From positions 1-64,000 of the forward strand of contig JAEZRM010000042.1 in the NCBI GenBank assembly GCA_023412805.1: a DNA stretch of 64,000 nt. Direction: 5' to 3'. The translations under genes were made by a program, and so were the position numbers. The notes below the pieces were generated by a model. The model was not told the DNA's origin. It saw nothing but the letters and a program-made list of their open reading frames with translations, and did no database searches. Positions 20,151-29,207 of the stretch are shown in pieces. Position 1 is the stretch's first letter; each line of letters begins with the position of its first letter. The stretch comes from Pseudomonadota bacterium (lineage in GTDB: Bacteria > Pseudomonadota > Alphaproteobacteria > Rhizobiales > Hyphomicrobiaceae).

Positions 20151-20567
20151 GTGAAAGTCATCGGCTTCGATCATCTCGTGCTGACGGTCGCCTCGATCGA
20201 GCGCACCGTCGCGTTCTACACGCGCGCGCTGGGCATGACGCATGAGGTATTCGGCCCCGACGGGCGTTCGGCGTTGAGGTTCGGCGCGCACAAGATCAAC
20301 CTGCACCAATCGGACAACATGTTCTCGCCGCGCGCCGAGCACCCTATGCCCGGCTCCGGCGACATCTGCCTCCTGGTCGACGACTTCGAGGGCATCGAGG
20401 AGCAACTGGTCGCGAACGACGTGCCGATCCTGGTCCCGCCATCGGAGCGGACGGGTGCACGCGGCACGCTGCGCTCGATCTACATTCGCGATCCCGATGG
20501 CAATCTCGTCGAACTCAGCACATACGCCGATCCAAGCATGAAAGCAGCAGGGGCCGCCGATGTATGA
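20151..20567 (+). CDS. VOC family protein (glyoxalase/dioxygenase fold)
   Basis: A 138-residue two-module vicinal-oxygen-chelate protein: FDHLVLTVASIERTVAFYTRALGM (His ligand), HKINLHQ (second module strand), DICLLVDDF, and YIRDPDGNLVELSTY (Glu ligand). It is similar to virulence-protein/glyoxalase-like STM3117 types. GTG start at 20151 with GCAGGAG upstream. It overlaps the next small gene by eight bases. The substrate is unknown. Confidence 0.85.
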   Translation: MKVIGFDHLVLTVASIERTVAFYTRALGMTHEVFGPDGRSALRFGAHKINLHQSDNMFSPRAEHPMPGSGDICLLVDDFEGIEEQLVANDVPILVPPSERTGARGTLRSIYIRDPDGNLVELSTYADPSMKAAGAADV

Positions 20568-20763
20568 CTACTACTGGTTCTTCCCGATGGCCTTCGGCAC
20601 GGGGCTCGTGCAGTGGGTTATCGCAGCCGGCATCGGTGCGCTGTTCGTGACGGCCCTCGTGCATGATGCGCAAGCACGCCGCTGGCTTTGGCTCTTCGGC
20701 GACATCGCCTTTCCGCCGATCGGCATCGTGCGCGGCCTGCTCGTTTGGCTCGAGAAGATCTAG
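20560..20763 (+). CDS. Small conserved-looking membrane protein
   Basis: 67 residues, N-terminus MYDYYWFFPMAFGTG, with two hydrophobic segments (about 14-34 and 44-64). Tight coupling to the upstream VOC gene (eight-base overlap) and to nnrD (five-base gap) supports translation. I do not recognise the family. Confidence 0.6.
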   Translation: MYDYYWFFPMAFGTGLVQWVIAAGIGALFVTALVHDAQARRWLWLFGDIAFPPIGIVRGLLVWLEKI

Positions 20764-20767
20764 AATT

Positions 20768-22348
20768 ATGTTCGACGTAGCGACCCCCATCGAGCTGCTG
20801 ACCACCAGGGAGATGGCGGAAGCGGACCGGCTGGCGGTGGTTGCCGGCGTGCCGTCGCTCGATCTCATGGCACGCGCAGGCGAGGCCGTCGCGGATGTCG
20901 CGGGAACCATGGTCGGCATGGGCGCGCGCATTCTCGTGCTGGCTGGTCCTGGCAATAATGGTGGCGATGCCTTCGTTGCGGCACGCAGGCTCGCCGAACG
21001 CGGCTATCGCGTGAGATTGGCACTGCTCGGTGAGCGAGACGCGCTCAGGGGGGACGCTGCTCATTTTGCGGCGCAGTGGTCCGGGCCTACAGAACCTATC
21101 GGCCCAAGTGGCATTCGCGACTGCGATCTCGTCATCGATGGCTTGTTCGGCGCAGGTCTCTCCCGGCCCATCGAGGGCATTGCTGCCGAGACCATCAAAG
21201 CGCTGAACGCATCGGGCCTGCCGGTGCTCGCGATCGACGTGCCGAGCGGACTCGATGGCACGACCGGCGCGCCGACTGGTCCCGTCGCTCAGGCCACGCA
21301 ATCCATCACATTCTTCCGTCGAAAGCCGGGCCATATTCTGCTGCCCGGCCGCTCCTTGTGCGGCTCCGTTACACTTGCCGATATCGGCATTCCGAGCAGT
21401 GTGCTCGATCAGATCTCGCCGCGCACATTCGCAAACGGACCGGCACTCTGGAGCGCCGCCATCCCAACGCTCAAGAGCGAGGCGCACAAGTACACGCGCG
21501 GGCACGCCGTTGTCGTTTCAGGTCCGGCCGAGAGCACAGGCGCAGCCCGCCTCGGCGCGCGAGGCGCATTGCGGATGGGCGCAGGCCTCGTGACCGTTGC
21601 AAGCCCCCGCGCGGCCTTTCCCGTCAATGCCGCGCATCTGACGGCGATCATGCTCAAGCCCTTCGACGTACCCGAGGGCCTCGCCAGCGTGCTGGCCGAC
21701 AAGCGCAAGAACGCAGTGTTGATCGGCCCCGGCTTCGGCGTGGGTCCGGCGACATGCCGCATGGTCGAGATCGCCCTCGAGTCCGGCGCCGCCGTTGTCC
21801 TGGATGCAGACGCCCTCACCTCATTTGCCGCGAGACCAGACCTTGCGGATAGCGACGATACCGATCCTGCACCGCTCGGCTTTCTACCCGGACCGTCCGC
21901 CGATCCCGAACCCGGCCCCGAGCGGCTCTTCGATGCCATCAAGGCCAATGCAGCGCGGCCAGTAGTGCTCACCCCGCACGACGGGGAATTCCGCCGCCTG
22001 TTCGGCAAGCGCGATGCCTCGCGTCTCGAGCGCGCTCGGCAGGCGGCAAGCGAAAGCGGCGCCGTTATCGTCCTGAAGGGTGCCGATACCTGCATCGCCT
22101 CCCCCGACGGTCGCGTCGCCATCAACGAGAACGCACCGCCCTCGCTGGCGACGGCAGGCTCGGGAGACGTGCTGGCTGGCTTCATCACCGGACTGCTCGC
22201 TCAGGGCGCGCCGCCTTTCGAAGCTGCAGCGGCGGCCGTATGGCTGCACGGTGCGGCAGCCATGGAAGCGGGGGGCGGTTTGATCGCCGAGGATCTTCCC
22301 GAACTGCTCCCGGGAGCGCTTTTGACGCTTCAACGGTTGCAGTTTTAG
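20768..22348 (+). CDS. nnrD: Bifunctional NAD(P)H-hydrate epimerase / ADP-dependent NAD(P)H-hydrate dehydratase
   Basis: Repairs damaged nicotinamide cofactor: the N-terminal YjeF_N half epimerises R-NAD(P)HX, and the C-terminal carbohydrate-kinase-like half dehydrates S-NAD(P)HX using ADP. The 526 residues contain GPGNNGGDAFVAARRL and IDVPSGLDGTTG in the epimerase domain (about 1-225). GPGFGVG, VLDADALT, LTPHDGEFRRL and TAGSGDVLAGFITGLLAQG lie in the dehydratase domain (about 240-526). Fusion order is as in E. coli YjeF/Nnr. In alphaproteobacteria it often neighbours glnB/glnA, but not here. Confidence 0.93.
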   Translation: MFDVATPIELLTTREMAEADRLAVVAGVPSLDLMARAGEAVADVAGTMVGMGARILVLAGPGNNGGDAFVAARRLAERGYRVRLALLGERDALRGDAAHFAAQWSGPTEPIGPSGIRDCDLVIDGLFGAGLSRPIEGIAAETIKALNASGLPVLAIDVPSGLDGTTGAPTGPVAQATQSITFFRRKPGHILLPGRSLCGSVTLADIGIPSSVLDQISPRTFANGPALWSAAIPTLKSEAHKYTRGHAVVVSGPAESTGAARLGARGALRMGAGLVTVASPRAAFPVNAAHLTAIMLKPFDVPEGLASVLADKRKNAVLIGPGFGVGPATCRMVEIALESGAAVVLDADALTSFAARPDLADSDDTDPAPLGFLPGPSADPEPGPERLFDAIKANAARPVVLTPHDGEFRRLFGKRDASRLERARQAASESGAVIVLKGADTCIASPDGRVAINENAPPSLATAGSGDVLAGFITGLLAQGAPPFEAAAAAVWLHGAAAMEAGGGLIAEDLPELLPGALLTLQRLQF

Positions 22349-22500
22349 ACTGTACAATCTTCTGGTGTATTACTGCTTTTCTTCCTAATCTTAAGCTCTT
22401 GCCGGCCGATCTATTGCCGAAGTGTTAACTCGCGTCTCGAAATAGGACAATTTCCGCCCAGATTCCGGCACTTAGCACGGTAAATTTTCAGTAAATACTC

Positions 22501-22530
22501 TTGCATCAGATAAGAATTCCATCCTATAGT
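22501..22530 (+). promoter_or_regulatory. Putative promoter of the acyltransferase-like gene
   Basis: TTGCAT (-35) and TATAGT (-10) are separated by 18 bases within an AT-rich 250-base intergenic region. They lie about 75 bases before the ATG at 22607, which also has a strong GGGGGAA ribosome site. Confidence 0.5.
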
Positions 22531-22606
22531 TAAGGTTAAGGAAGCGTCGCCGCGAGGCTTTCCCGGCGCGCTGTCCTTAGCGTTCAGATCATTGGGGGAA
22601 CCTGTA

Positions 22607-23464
22607 ATGCATACCTCCGCTAGGGCTTCTGCCAGCAGCCTTCGCGCTGTACCGGCACCTGCCATTCTTCCTCAGACTTTCAACCAGAACTTCCTGGCCG
22701 ATGTGCGCATCGACCACGGCCCTCGCCAGCTCCTTTCGCGGCTGTTCCTGCGCGGCGATACGATGCTCCGCGAGCGCGGCATCAACCTTCAGTTCGCACC
22801 GATCGAGGTGCTCACCGAGGTCAACCAGCAGAACCTCGATAGCTGGCCGCCTCTGTTCGCGGTCTTCAGCCCGGAGCTCGGCGGGATCAATAGCACCAAC
22901 AGCTTTGCTCTGATCGGGCGCAATGCTTCCGGCAAGGTCATCGCCGCCCAGGCCGCGCGCTTCTACGACATCGGCGAACGCACGTTCCGCGAGGAGACCG
23001 AGAGCCTCAGCCTCTATTATCCCGATCCCGAGCGTCAGCGCCTGCCGGGTGAGTCCTGCACGATCACGGCTCCTGCCGCCGAAGCCATTACAGGTCAGTT
23101 CATCTACTCGGGCGCCGTCTGGTATCACCCCGAGTACCGCAAGCAGGGCCTGACCTCGATCCTGCCGCGCCTCACCAAGGCCCTCTCCCTCACGAAGTGG
23201 GGCAGCGACGTCACGCTCAGCTTCATGGTCGATAAGGTCGTGGCCGGCGGCACGGCACAACGCGCCGGCTATCGTCATGTCGAGTGGGAAATCCTGCTGC
23301 GCAACTCGCTCTTCGGAGATGCGCGTCTGGCGCTCATCTGGTCGAACGCAGAGGAATTGGTCGACTACTTCTCAGGTCTGCTCACGCCGCCTGAAGCGAA
23401 GATCGATGCGGTCGTCGACCAGCGAACCGCCCACAACAATGCGGCTTCCGTCGCTCAAGGCTAG
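22607..23464 (+). CDS. GNAT-like acyltransferase-fold protein, function unknown
   Basis: 285 residues. The middle and C-terminal half resemble a GNAT/N-acyltransferase fold: FALIGRNASGKVIAAQAARFYD (core strands) and SGAVWYHPEYRKQGLTSILP, which has the R/Q-x-x-G-x-like acyl-CoA loop. There is no clear match to a named acetyltransferase. It has its own promoter in a notably AT-rich leader. The last 93 bases overlap the 3' end of the convergent gene 23372-24238. The specific role is not predictable. Confidence 0.7.
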   Translation: MHTSARASASSLRAVPAPAILPQTFNQNFLADVRIDHGPRQLLSRLFLRGDTMLRERGINLQFAPIEVLTEVNQQNLDSWPPLFAVFSPELGGINSTNSFALIGRNASGKVIAAQAARFYDIGERTFREETESLSLYYPDPERQRLPGESCTITAPAAEAITGQFIYSGAVWYHPEYRKQGLTSILPRLTKALSLTKWGSDVTLSFMVDKVVAGGTAQRAGYRHVEWEILLRNSLFGDARLALIWSNAEELVDYFSGLLTPPEAKIDAVVDQRTAHNNAASVAQG

Positions 23465-24238
23465 CGGCAGGATCAGACGCCGGTACCGCATTCTGGTCCT
23501 GCCGGAATGCGGCCAGTGCACGATGGCATCCACTTTTTCGACCGTGGGTTCCATCGTGCTCAGCACGTCGCTGTAGCAGCCTTTCACCCACCGGCCATAG
23601 GCACGATCGGGCATCTCCTCCATGGGGGCCCCGACCGCGCACGTGCGCCACGTGTCGTAGCTCGTGAACAGACCATCGCCGAGCTCTTTGTAGAGGAGCC
23701 GGTTATTCATATGGTCCTGCTGCACGATCGCGTAGCGATTGCCGAGGATCGAATTGATCGCCGTCCGCACGGTCTCGGGCCGGTTATCGCGCGTGTTCAG
23801 CTTCCAGGTCTGGAACAGCTCTTTGAGCGTCGCGTCCCTCGAAACTTCGTCGCCCGGGATGAGCGTGGACATAAAGTCCTCGGGCCGCTGGCGCTTGGCC
23901 TGCTCGATAAGATCATCGAGACGGATGAGGGCAGCCTGGTTCGACCGCAGCATTTCGTTCTGCCACGTGCTGTCGAGCCACGTGAGCACGATGCGTTCGA
24001 AACGACGGTTTAGCAACCAGCGATAGAGGGCGTCATAGGCGGCATCAGCGGTAAAGCTCGGGCGCAGGCGGATCTGCGCCGACTGGCCGTAGACGTTGGT
24101 CGCGATGAAGCCGAGATTGACGACCGCATAGTCGGAGAACTCGCCCCCCGAATAGGGCGAGTCATAGGCGTGACGGAGCTGACGCGAGCTCCCGTCCCAT
24201 ACTTGCCCCTGGTCATCTATCAGCTGCAGACTCAACAC
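23372..24238 (-). CDS. Hypothetical protein, possible C-terminal PAS-like domain
   Basis: 288 residues from a GTG at 24238 preceded by CCGGAG. The C-terminal part, with MEPTVEKVDAIVHWPHSG and YRRLILPLALSDG...VGGSLVDDRIDLR, resembles the alphaproteobacterial PAS-like domains that end in a short 'RLLLPL...LLGG' core. The N-terminal 200 residues are mixed helix/strand with no recognised motif. The 3' end overlaps the convergent GNAT-like gene by 93 bases. It has no signal peptide or membrane helix. Confidence 0.6.
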   Translation of the reverse strand: MLSLQLIDDQGQVWDGSSRQLRHAYDSPYSGGEFSDYAVVNLGFIATNVYGQSAQIRLRPSFTADAAYDALYRWLLNRRFERIVLTWLDSTWQNEMLRSNQAALIRLDDLIEQAKRQRPEDFMSTLIPGDEVSRDATLKELFQTWKLNTRDNRPETVRTAINSILGNRYAIVQQDHMNNRLLYKELGDGLFTSYDTWRTCAVGAPMEEMPDRAYGRWVKGCYSDVLSTMEPTVEKVDAIVHWPHSGRTRMRYRRLILPLALSDGSRIVVGGSLVDDRIDLRFRRREQT

Positions 24239-24387
24239 ACGGCTCCGGATGTCACAGGTAGAGTGTGACGCTGAAATATCAGCACAGTCCTGTTGCTAAA
24301 TCGTTGCAAGCGACGAAACTTTTGTATGTGGTCCATCCACCATATAGTTGTAGACGCGCCACATGTCGATCCAGCCGCCCACAGTTT

Positions 24388-25056
24388 TCAGCGGCATACG
24401 CGGACCTCCCCGCTGCGCCCGTGGCGCGCGAGATCGAGGTGGAAGTGATCGCGGTGGAAGCGGTCCGCATTGGGGCCGAGGACCGTCTTGAACGTCCTGC
24501 AGGCCCCTCGGTGTACCGCGCGAAGAAACGCACGCTCGGCAACGTTGCCATTCCAACCCGAGAACACGGATACCACTCTTCCATCCGCCAGCCTGAAGGC
24601 CGCGATGTCAAGGGCATTGGCCATGCCATGCTCAGAAAGTACGCCTCCCGCGATGCCATTACGCGGGCGGCACGAATAGGACGCGACCACCTTCAGCTCG
24701 ACGACATCCGTGCCGAAGTAGCGGCGGGCCGCCGGCATGACCGAGGTCACGACCCAATGGTCGGTCGCGGGCACCATCGGGCATTGCAGCGTTGCCTGGG
24801 GCTTGAGCTCCACGGCACCGTGCGCCGTCGCGCCCACATACAAGGGCTGAACGGAGCCGCACGGCGCGGGCCCGCCCAGGGCGCTCCGCTTCGTGATGTA
24901 GGGATTGTTGCGAATGTAGCCGGACGCAAGGCAGCGACGCTCCTCATCGGCGCGCCACGGCTCGTCTTTGGCCACGAAGTACGCTTGCTTGGCGCAGCCC
25001 ATGATCAGGAGCAGCCCCGCAATCGTCAGACCGGATTTCACCCACCTACGCAACAT
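24388..25056 (-). CDS. Extensin-like C-terminal domain lipoprotein (probable peptidoglycan-active)
   Basis: 222 residues with a lipobox LLLIMGC (lipid-modified Cys near residue 21). The extensin-like domain follows. SEHGMANALDIAAF and HRDHFHLDLA give a His-x6-Asp plus HxHxD arrangement like LAS/M15 zinc D,D-carboxypeptidases, suggesting action on peptidoglycan cross-bridges. Several Cys (CLASG, PCGS, QCPM, SYSC, GAC, VCR) may form disulfides. Start 25056 is chosen to give a compact signal peptide; ATG at 25077 is also possible. Confidence 0.8.
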   Translation of the reverse strand: MLRRWVKSGLTIAGLLLIMGCAKQAYFVAKDEPWRADEERRCLASGYIRNNPYITKRSALGGPAPCGSVQPLYVGATAHGAVELKPQATLQCPMVPATDHWVVTSVMPAARRYFGTDVVELKVVASYSCRPRNGIAGGVLSEHGMANALDIAAFRLADGRVVSVFSGWNGNVAERAFLRAVHRGACRTFKTVLGPNADRFHRDHFHLDLARHGRSGEVRVCR

Positions 25057-25335
25057 AACGGAAAGTATACGCAGCAACGGCCTAAGAACTGGTCAACGCT
25101 AATGACCTCTCATCCTCACAGTAGTGCGGTACTTTGTTGCGACGATGTCGAGACGCTGTCGAAGCATTCATGAATGCTAAAGAGTTGCTGCTGCGCCTAA
25201 CGCGTTGCGACATGCATTGCGACCAACACCCGCGCTGGCACAGGTCTTCATTGCCCCTGAGCCATGGAGCGTCTACCTTCACGCCCTCCGATAACAGACA
25301 TGCCAACGGGACCGGCCCGGCCGCGAGGAACGTCC

Positions 25336-25968
25336 ATGATCGATCTTTACACTTGGTCCACGCCCAACGGGCGCAAGGTCTCCATCATGCTGGAGGAAGT
25401 GGCGCTCCCCTACACCGTCCACTCTGTGAACATCTCGAAGGACGAGCAGTTCAAGCCCGAGTTTCTCGCGATCAGTCCCAACAACCGCATTCCCGCGATC
25501 GTCGATCGCGACAACGGCCTCGCGCTCTTCGAATCCGGCGCGATTTTGATGTACCTTGCCGAGAAGACCGGCAAGTTCTGGCCGACCGACGAGAAGGGAC
25601 GCTGGAACACCATGCAGTGGCTGATGTGGCAGATGGGTGGAATTGGTCCCATGCTCGGCCAGGTTCATCACTTCGTGCGCTTCAACAAGGGGAAGGCGCC
25701 CTACGCCGAGGAGCGCTACCTCAAGGAGGCCGCGCGGCTTTACGGTGTTCTCGACCGCCAGCTCGCGAAGACCGAATACGTCGCCGGCGACTACTCGATC
25801 GCCGACATGTCCATCTGGCCCTGGATCTCGCGCTTCGAGTGGCAGGGCATCGACCTCGGCCAGTACGAAAACGTCAGCCGCTGGTACAAGGCCATCGCCG
25901 CGCGACCGGCCGTCCAGAAGGGCTATAACGTACCGGTGCCGCAGGACGGCATACCCATGCCCGCCTGA
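25336..25968 (+). CDS. yfcG: Glutathione S-transferase, YfcG-like (nu class)
   Basis: A 210-residue GST. The N-terminal thioredoxin fold has TPNGRKV in place of a catalytic Tyr/Cys, followed by FLAISPNNRIPAIVD and LFESGAILMYLAEKTG (gamma-Glu site). The C-terminal helical domain has QWLMWQMGGIGPMLGQ and YSIADMSIWPW. All are signature features of E. coli YfcG, a disulfide-bond reductase using two glutathiones. ATG at 25336 with GAGGAA upstream. It is followed 72 bases later by the aldolase gene. Confidence 0.88.
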   Translation: MIDLYTWSTPNGRKVSIMLEEVALPYTVHSVNISKDEQFKPEFLAISPNNRIPAIVDRDNGLALFESGAILMYLAEKTGKFWPTDEKGRWNTMQWLMWQMGGIGPMLGQVHHFVRFNKGKAPYAEERYLKEAARLYGVLDRQLAKTEYVAGDYSIADMSIWPWISRFEWQGIDLGQYENVSRWYKAIAARPAVQKGYNVPVPQDGIPMPA

Positions 25969-26040
25969 CAAACGAATTCGGGCGGCCCCAGGCTGCCCGC
26001 AAGAACCATCCGCCTCAGCGCGACAACAAGGAACGCCGAC

Positions 26041-26967
26041 ATGAAGACGAACCCCATCTTTTCCGGCGTCATCGCTCCGGTACTGACACCTTTCGGCGAG
26101 GACGGTGCGCCCGACCTCGACCGCTTCGTGGAGCATTGCGAGTGGCTGCTCGAAGACGGCTGCACGGGCCTTGCGCCCTTCGGCACGACGAGCGAGGCGA
26201 ATTCACTCGGCATCGACGAGCGCATGGAGATGCTCGAGGAGATCATCGAAGCGGGCATCCCGGCGTCCAAGCTCATGCCGGGCACGGGCATGTGCTCGCT
26301 CGCGGATGCCATCCTGCTGACCGATCACGCGGTCGAGCTCGGCTGCGGCGGCGTGCTCATGCTGCCGCCCTTCTATTACAAGAACCCGAGCGAGGAGGGT
26401 CTCTTCCGCTTCTTCGCCGAGGTCATCGAGGAAGTCGGCGACGACGATCTCAAGGCCTACCTTTATCACATTCCGCCGATCGCACAGGTCGGCTTCTCGC
26501 TGCCGCTGATCGAACGTCTGCGCAAGGAATTCCCTGCGACCGTCGTTGGCCTCAAGGACTCCTCCGGCGACTGGAGCAATACGAAAGCCATCATCGAGGC
26601 CTTCCCGGACTTCGAAGTCTTCCCCGGTTCGGAAGCCTTCCTGCTCGACGCTCTGCGTCTCGGCGGTGCCGGCTGCATCTCGGCGACGGCGAACGTGAGC
26701 GCACGCGCGATCCGCGAGGTCTTCGACAACTGGCAGGGCCCCAACGCCGACAAGATCCAGGCGAACGTCACCGCGTTGCGTCAGGCCATTCAGCAGTACC
26801 CGATGATCCCCGTGCTCAAGGCGTTGCTCGCGCACTACCGCAACGACCCGCTCTGGTCCGAGCTGCGGCCGCCCTTCACGGAGCTGCCCGAAGCCGAGGC
26901 CGAGAAGGCGATCCAGACACTCGCCGATGTTCACGGCTTCAAGCTGAACTTCGCCGAGGCTGCGTGA
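26041..26967 (+). CDS. Dihydrodipicolinate synthase/N-acetylneuraminate lyase family aldolase
   Basis: A 308-residue class I aldolase of the DHDPS/NAL family. GVIAPVLTPF opens the barrel, FGTTSEANSL replaces the GTTGE motif, YLYHIPP carries the Tyr, and VVGLKDSSGD carries the Schiff-base Lys. The GTTSE form and absence of a dap context suggest it is not DapA itself but a paralogue acting on another 2-oxo acid or sugar acid. It starts the yfcG-aldolase-queG-SDR run and precedes queG by seven bases. Confidence 0.85.
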   Translation: MKTNPIFSGVIAPVLTPFGEDGAPDLDRFVEHCEWLLEDGCTGLAPFGTTSEANSLGIDERMEMLEEIIEAGIPASKLMPGTGMCSLADAILLTDHAVELGCGGVLMLPPFYYKNPSEEGLFRFFAEVIEEVGDDDLKAYLYHIPPIAQVGFSLPLIERLRKEFPATVVGLKDSSGDWSNTKAIIEAFPDFEVFPGSEAFLLDALRLGGAGCISATANVSARAIREVFDNWQGPNADKIQANVTALRQAIQQYPMIPVLKALLAHYRNDPLWSELRPPFTELPEAEAEKAIQTLADVHGFKLNFAEAA

Positions 26968-26974
26968 GGCCATC

Positions 26975-28162
26975 ATGGCGCCGACATCGGCCGTGCGGAC
27001 AAAGCACGCGGATGACGGCGCCATCCGTCCCCGTACAACACCGCGCGAGGTGCGCGAACTCGTCACTCGAGAGGCGGACGCGGCTGGCTTCACCGCCGTG
27101 CGCATTGCCCGCGTCAGTGATCTCGGCGCCGAGCCCGGACAACGCTTTCTGAAGTTCATCGCAGATGGCCACCACGGCGATATGGCGTGGCTCGAGGCCA
27201 AGGCAGAACGCCGTCAGCATCCCAATGCCATGTGGTCGGAAGCCAAGAGTGCGATCGTGCTCGGGCTCAGCTACGCGCCGGAAGAAGACCCGCTCAGATT
27301 TCTCGGTATCGGTGATCGGGCCAGCATCTCAGTGTATGCCGCACGGCGCGACTACCATGATATCGTGAAGCCGCGCCTGAAGCGCGTCGCGCGCGCGCTG
27401 CAGCACGCGACCGGCGCGGACGTCAAAGTCTTCGTCGATACTGCCCCGCTCATGGAGAAGCCGCTTGCGGCGCTCTCCGGCCTCGGCTGGCAGGGCAAGC
27501 ACACGAACCTCGTCTCCCGCGAGCACGGCTCGTGGCTCTATCTCGGCGTCATTCTCTCAGCGGCCGACATCACACCTGATGATGCGGAGATCAGCCACTG
27601 TGGAAGCTGCCGCCGCTGCCTCGATGCCTGCCCGACCGCCGCATTCCCCGCGCCCTATCAACTCGACGCGCGCCGCTGCATCTCCTACCTTACCATCGAG
27701 CACAAAGGACCCATCCCGCACGAGTTCCGCGAGGCCATGGGAAACCGCATCTACGGATGCGACGACTGCCTTGCCGCCTGCCCGTGGAACAAGTTCGCGC
27801 AGGCCGCCCACGATCAGCAGCTTACAATCCGTCCGGAAACTCAGGGCCCGCACATCGCCGATCTGCTCACGCTCGACGATGCCGCCTTCCGCGAGCGTTT
27901 CGCAGGAACGCCTATCAAGCGGAGCGGGCTCGCGCGTTTTCTGCGTAATGTGCTGATCGCTGCCGGCAACAGCCGGGATCCGAAACTGGTGCCGCGCGTG
28001 GCAGCCTTGCTCCCGCATGAAGCCCCCATCGTCCGCGGCGCAGCCATATGGGCGCTTTCGCGTCTCGTGTCGCGCGGAGAGTTCGAGAAGCTCGCGGCAT
28101 CTCATGCGCTGGAAGTTGATGAAAGTGTTCGCGATGAGTGGTCCATGGCGCTCGCCTCATGA
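26975..28162 (+). CDS. queG: Epoxyqueuosine reductase QueG
   Basis: Last step of queuosine tRNA modification: cobalamin- and Fe-S-dependent reduction of epoxyqueuosine to queuosine. 395 residues. The N-terminal cobalamin-binding region includes YAARRDYHDIVKPRL and FVDTAPLMEKPLAALSGLGWQGKHTNL. Two 4Fe-4S cassettes follow: CGSCRRCLDACPTAAF and CISY...CDDCLAACPWN. A HEAT-like C-terminus (about 320-395) ends the protein. It overlaps the following SDR gene by ATGA. Confidence 0.95.
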   Translation: MAPTSAVRTKHADDGAIRPRTTPREVRELVTREADAAGFTAVRIARVSDLGAEPGQRFLKFIADGHHGDMAWLEAKAERRQHPNAMWSEAKSAIVLGLSYAPEEDPLRFLGIGDRASISVYAARRDYHDIVKPRLKRVARALQHATGADVKVFVDTAPLMEKPLAALSGLGWQGKHTNLVSREHGSWLYLGVILSAADITPDDAEISHCGSCRRCLDACPTAAFPAPYQLDARRCISYLTIEHKGPIPHEFREAMGNRIYGCDDCLAACPWNKFAQAAHDQQLTIRPETQGPHIADLLTLDDAAFRERFAGTPIKRSGLARFLRNVLIAAGNSRDPKLVPRVAALLPHEAPIVRGAAIWALSRLVSRGEFEKLAASHALEVDESVRDEWSMALAS

Positions 28163-29025
28163 ACACGCTGCTGTGCATCGGTCTCGGCTACACGGCTCAG
28201 GTCTTCGCGGCGCGGGTCGCCGCTGAAGGGTGGCACGTCATCGGCACGACGAAGACGTACGATGGTGCGGCGCGCATCAGCGCGCTTGGTTATGACGCCA
28301 TTGCCTTCGACGGTACGTCACCGAGCGAAGCGCTGCGAACGGCGCTCGCAACTGCGACGCATATCCTTGTTTCCGCACCGCCGGATGCAGCAGGCGATCC
28401 CCTTCTGCGACATCATGCGAGCGATCTCTCGCGCGCAATTTCCTGGGTCGGCTATCTCTCGACGGTCGGCGTGTATGGCGATCACGGTGGCGCCTGGCTT
28501 GATGAGACAACAACGCCGAAGCCGGTCAGCACACGCAGCCGCTGGCGCCTCGCTGCCGAACAAGCATGGCTCGACCTTGCCAAACAGACCGGTATCCGCA
28601 CCGAGATCTTTCGCCTAGCCGGTATCTACGGCCCTGGTCGCGGTCCGCTCGAATCCGTGCGCAAAGGCACGGCGCGGGCCATCGTGAAGCCCGGACAAGT
28701 CTTCAATCGCATTCACGTCGAAGATATTGCGAACGTGCTCGCGGCGACGATCACACGCCCCGCCGTGCACGCTATATACAATGTAGCCGATGATGAGCCG
28801 GCCCCGCCGCAGGACGTACTTGCGTATGCCGCGCGCCTGCTTGAGTTGCCGGCACCACCGTCTATCGACTTTGCGACAGCCGATCTCACGCCCATGGCGC
28901 GCAGCTTCTACTCCGAGTGCAAGCGCATCTCGAATACGCGCTTGAAAGAAGCGCTCGGCCTCACGCTCGTCTATCCGACCTACCGCGACGGAATGGCTCG
29001 CGATGCCGCGTTACTGCGTGCGTGA
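28159..29025 (+). CDS. SDR family NAD(P)-dependent oxidoreductase, YeeZ-like
   Basis: 288 residues. A degenerate Rossmann start CIGLGYTAQVFAARV, then YLSTVGVYGD and FRLAGIYGPGRGP, typical of extended SDRs. The Tyr-x3-Lys catalytic pair is replaced by RWRLAAE, as in YeeZ-type members, so classical dehydrogenase chemistry is doubtful. Its ATG overlaps the queG stop, indicating translational coupling. Confidence 0.8.
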   Translation: MNTLLCIGLGYTAQVFAARVAAEGWHVIGTTKTYDGAARISALGYDAIAFDGTSPSEALRTALATATHILVSAPPDAAGDPLLRHHASDLSRAISWVGYLSTVGVYGDHGGAWLDETTTPKPVSTRSRWRLAAEQAWLDLAKQTGIRTEIFRLAGIYGPGRGPLESVRKGTARAIVKPGQVFNRIHVEDIANVLAATITRPAVHAIYNVADDEPAPPQDVLAYAARLLELPAPPSIDFATADLTPMARSFYSECKRISNTRLKEALGLTLVYPTYRDGMARDAALLRA

Positions 29026-29207
29026 ACGCGCTCACGAGTCTTAGGCTCGCACGTGAGCAAATTCACGCAGCGTTCATCGGGCGTCCGTTCGGCCGCCTAA
29101 ATCCCAGCGTACCGTCATTCCGTACTGCGTATTCGACATGATGACGGCGCCCGGTTCCGGTGCGCGCTGCCGTTCGTGATTGTGCCTTCCTCGAAGGAGT
29201 AGCGGCG

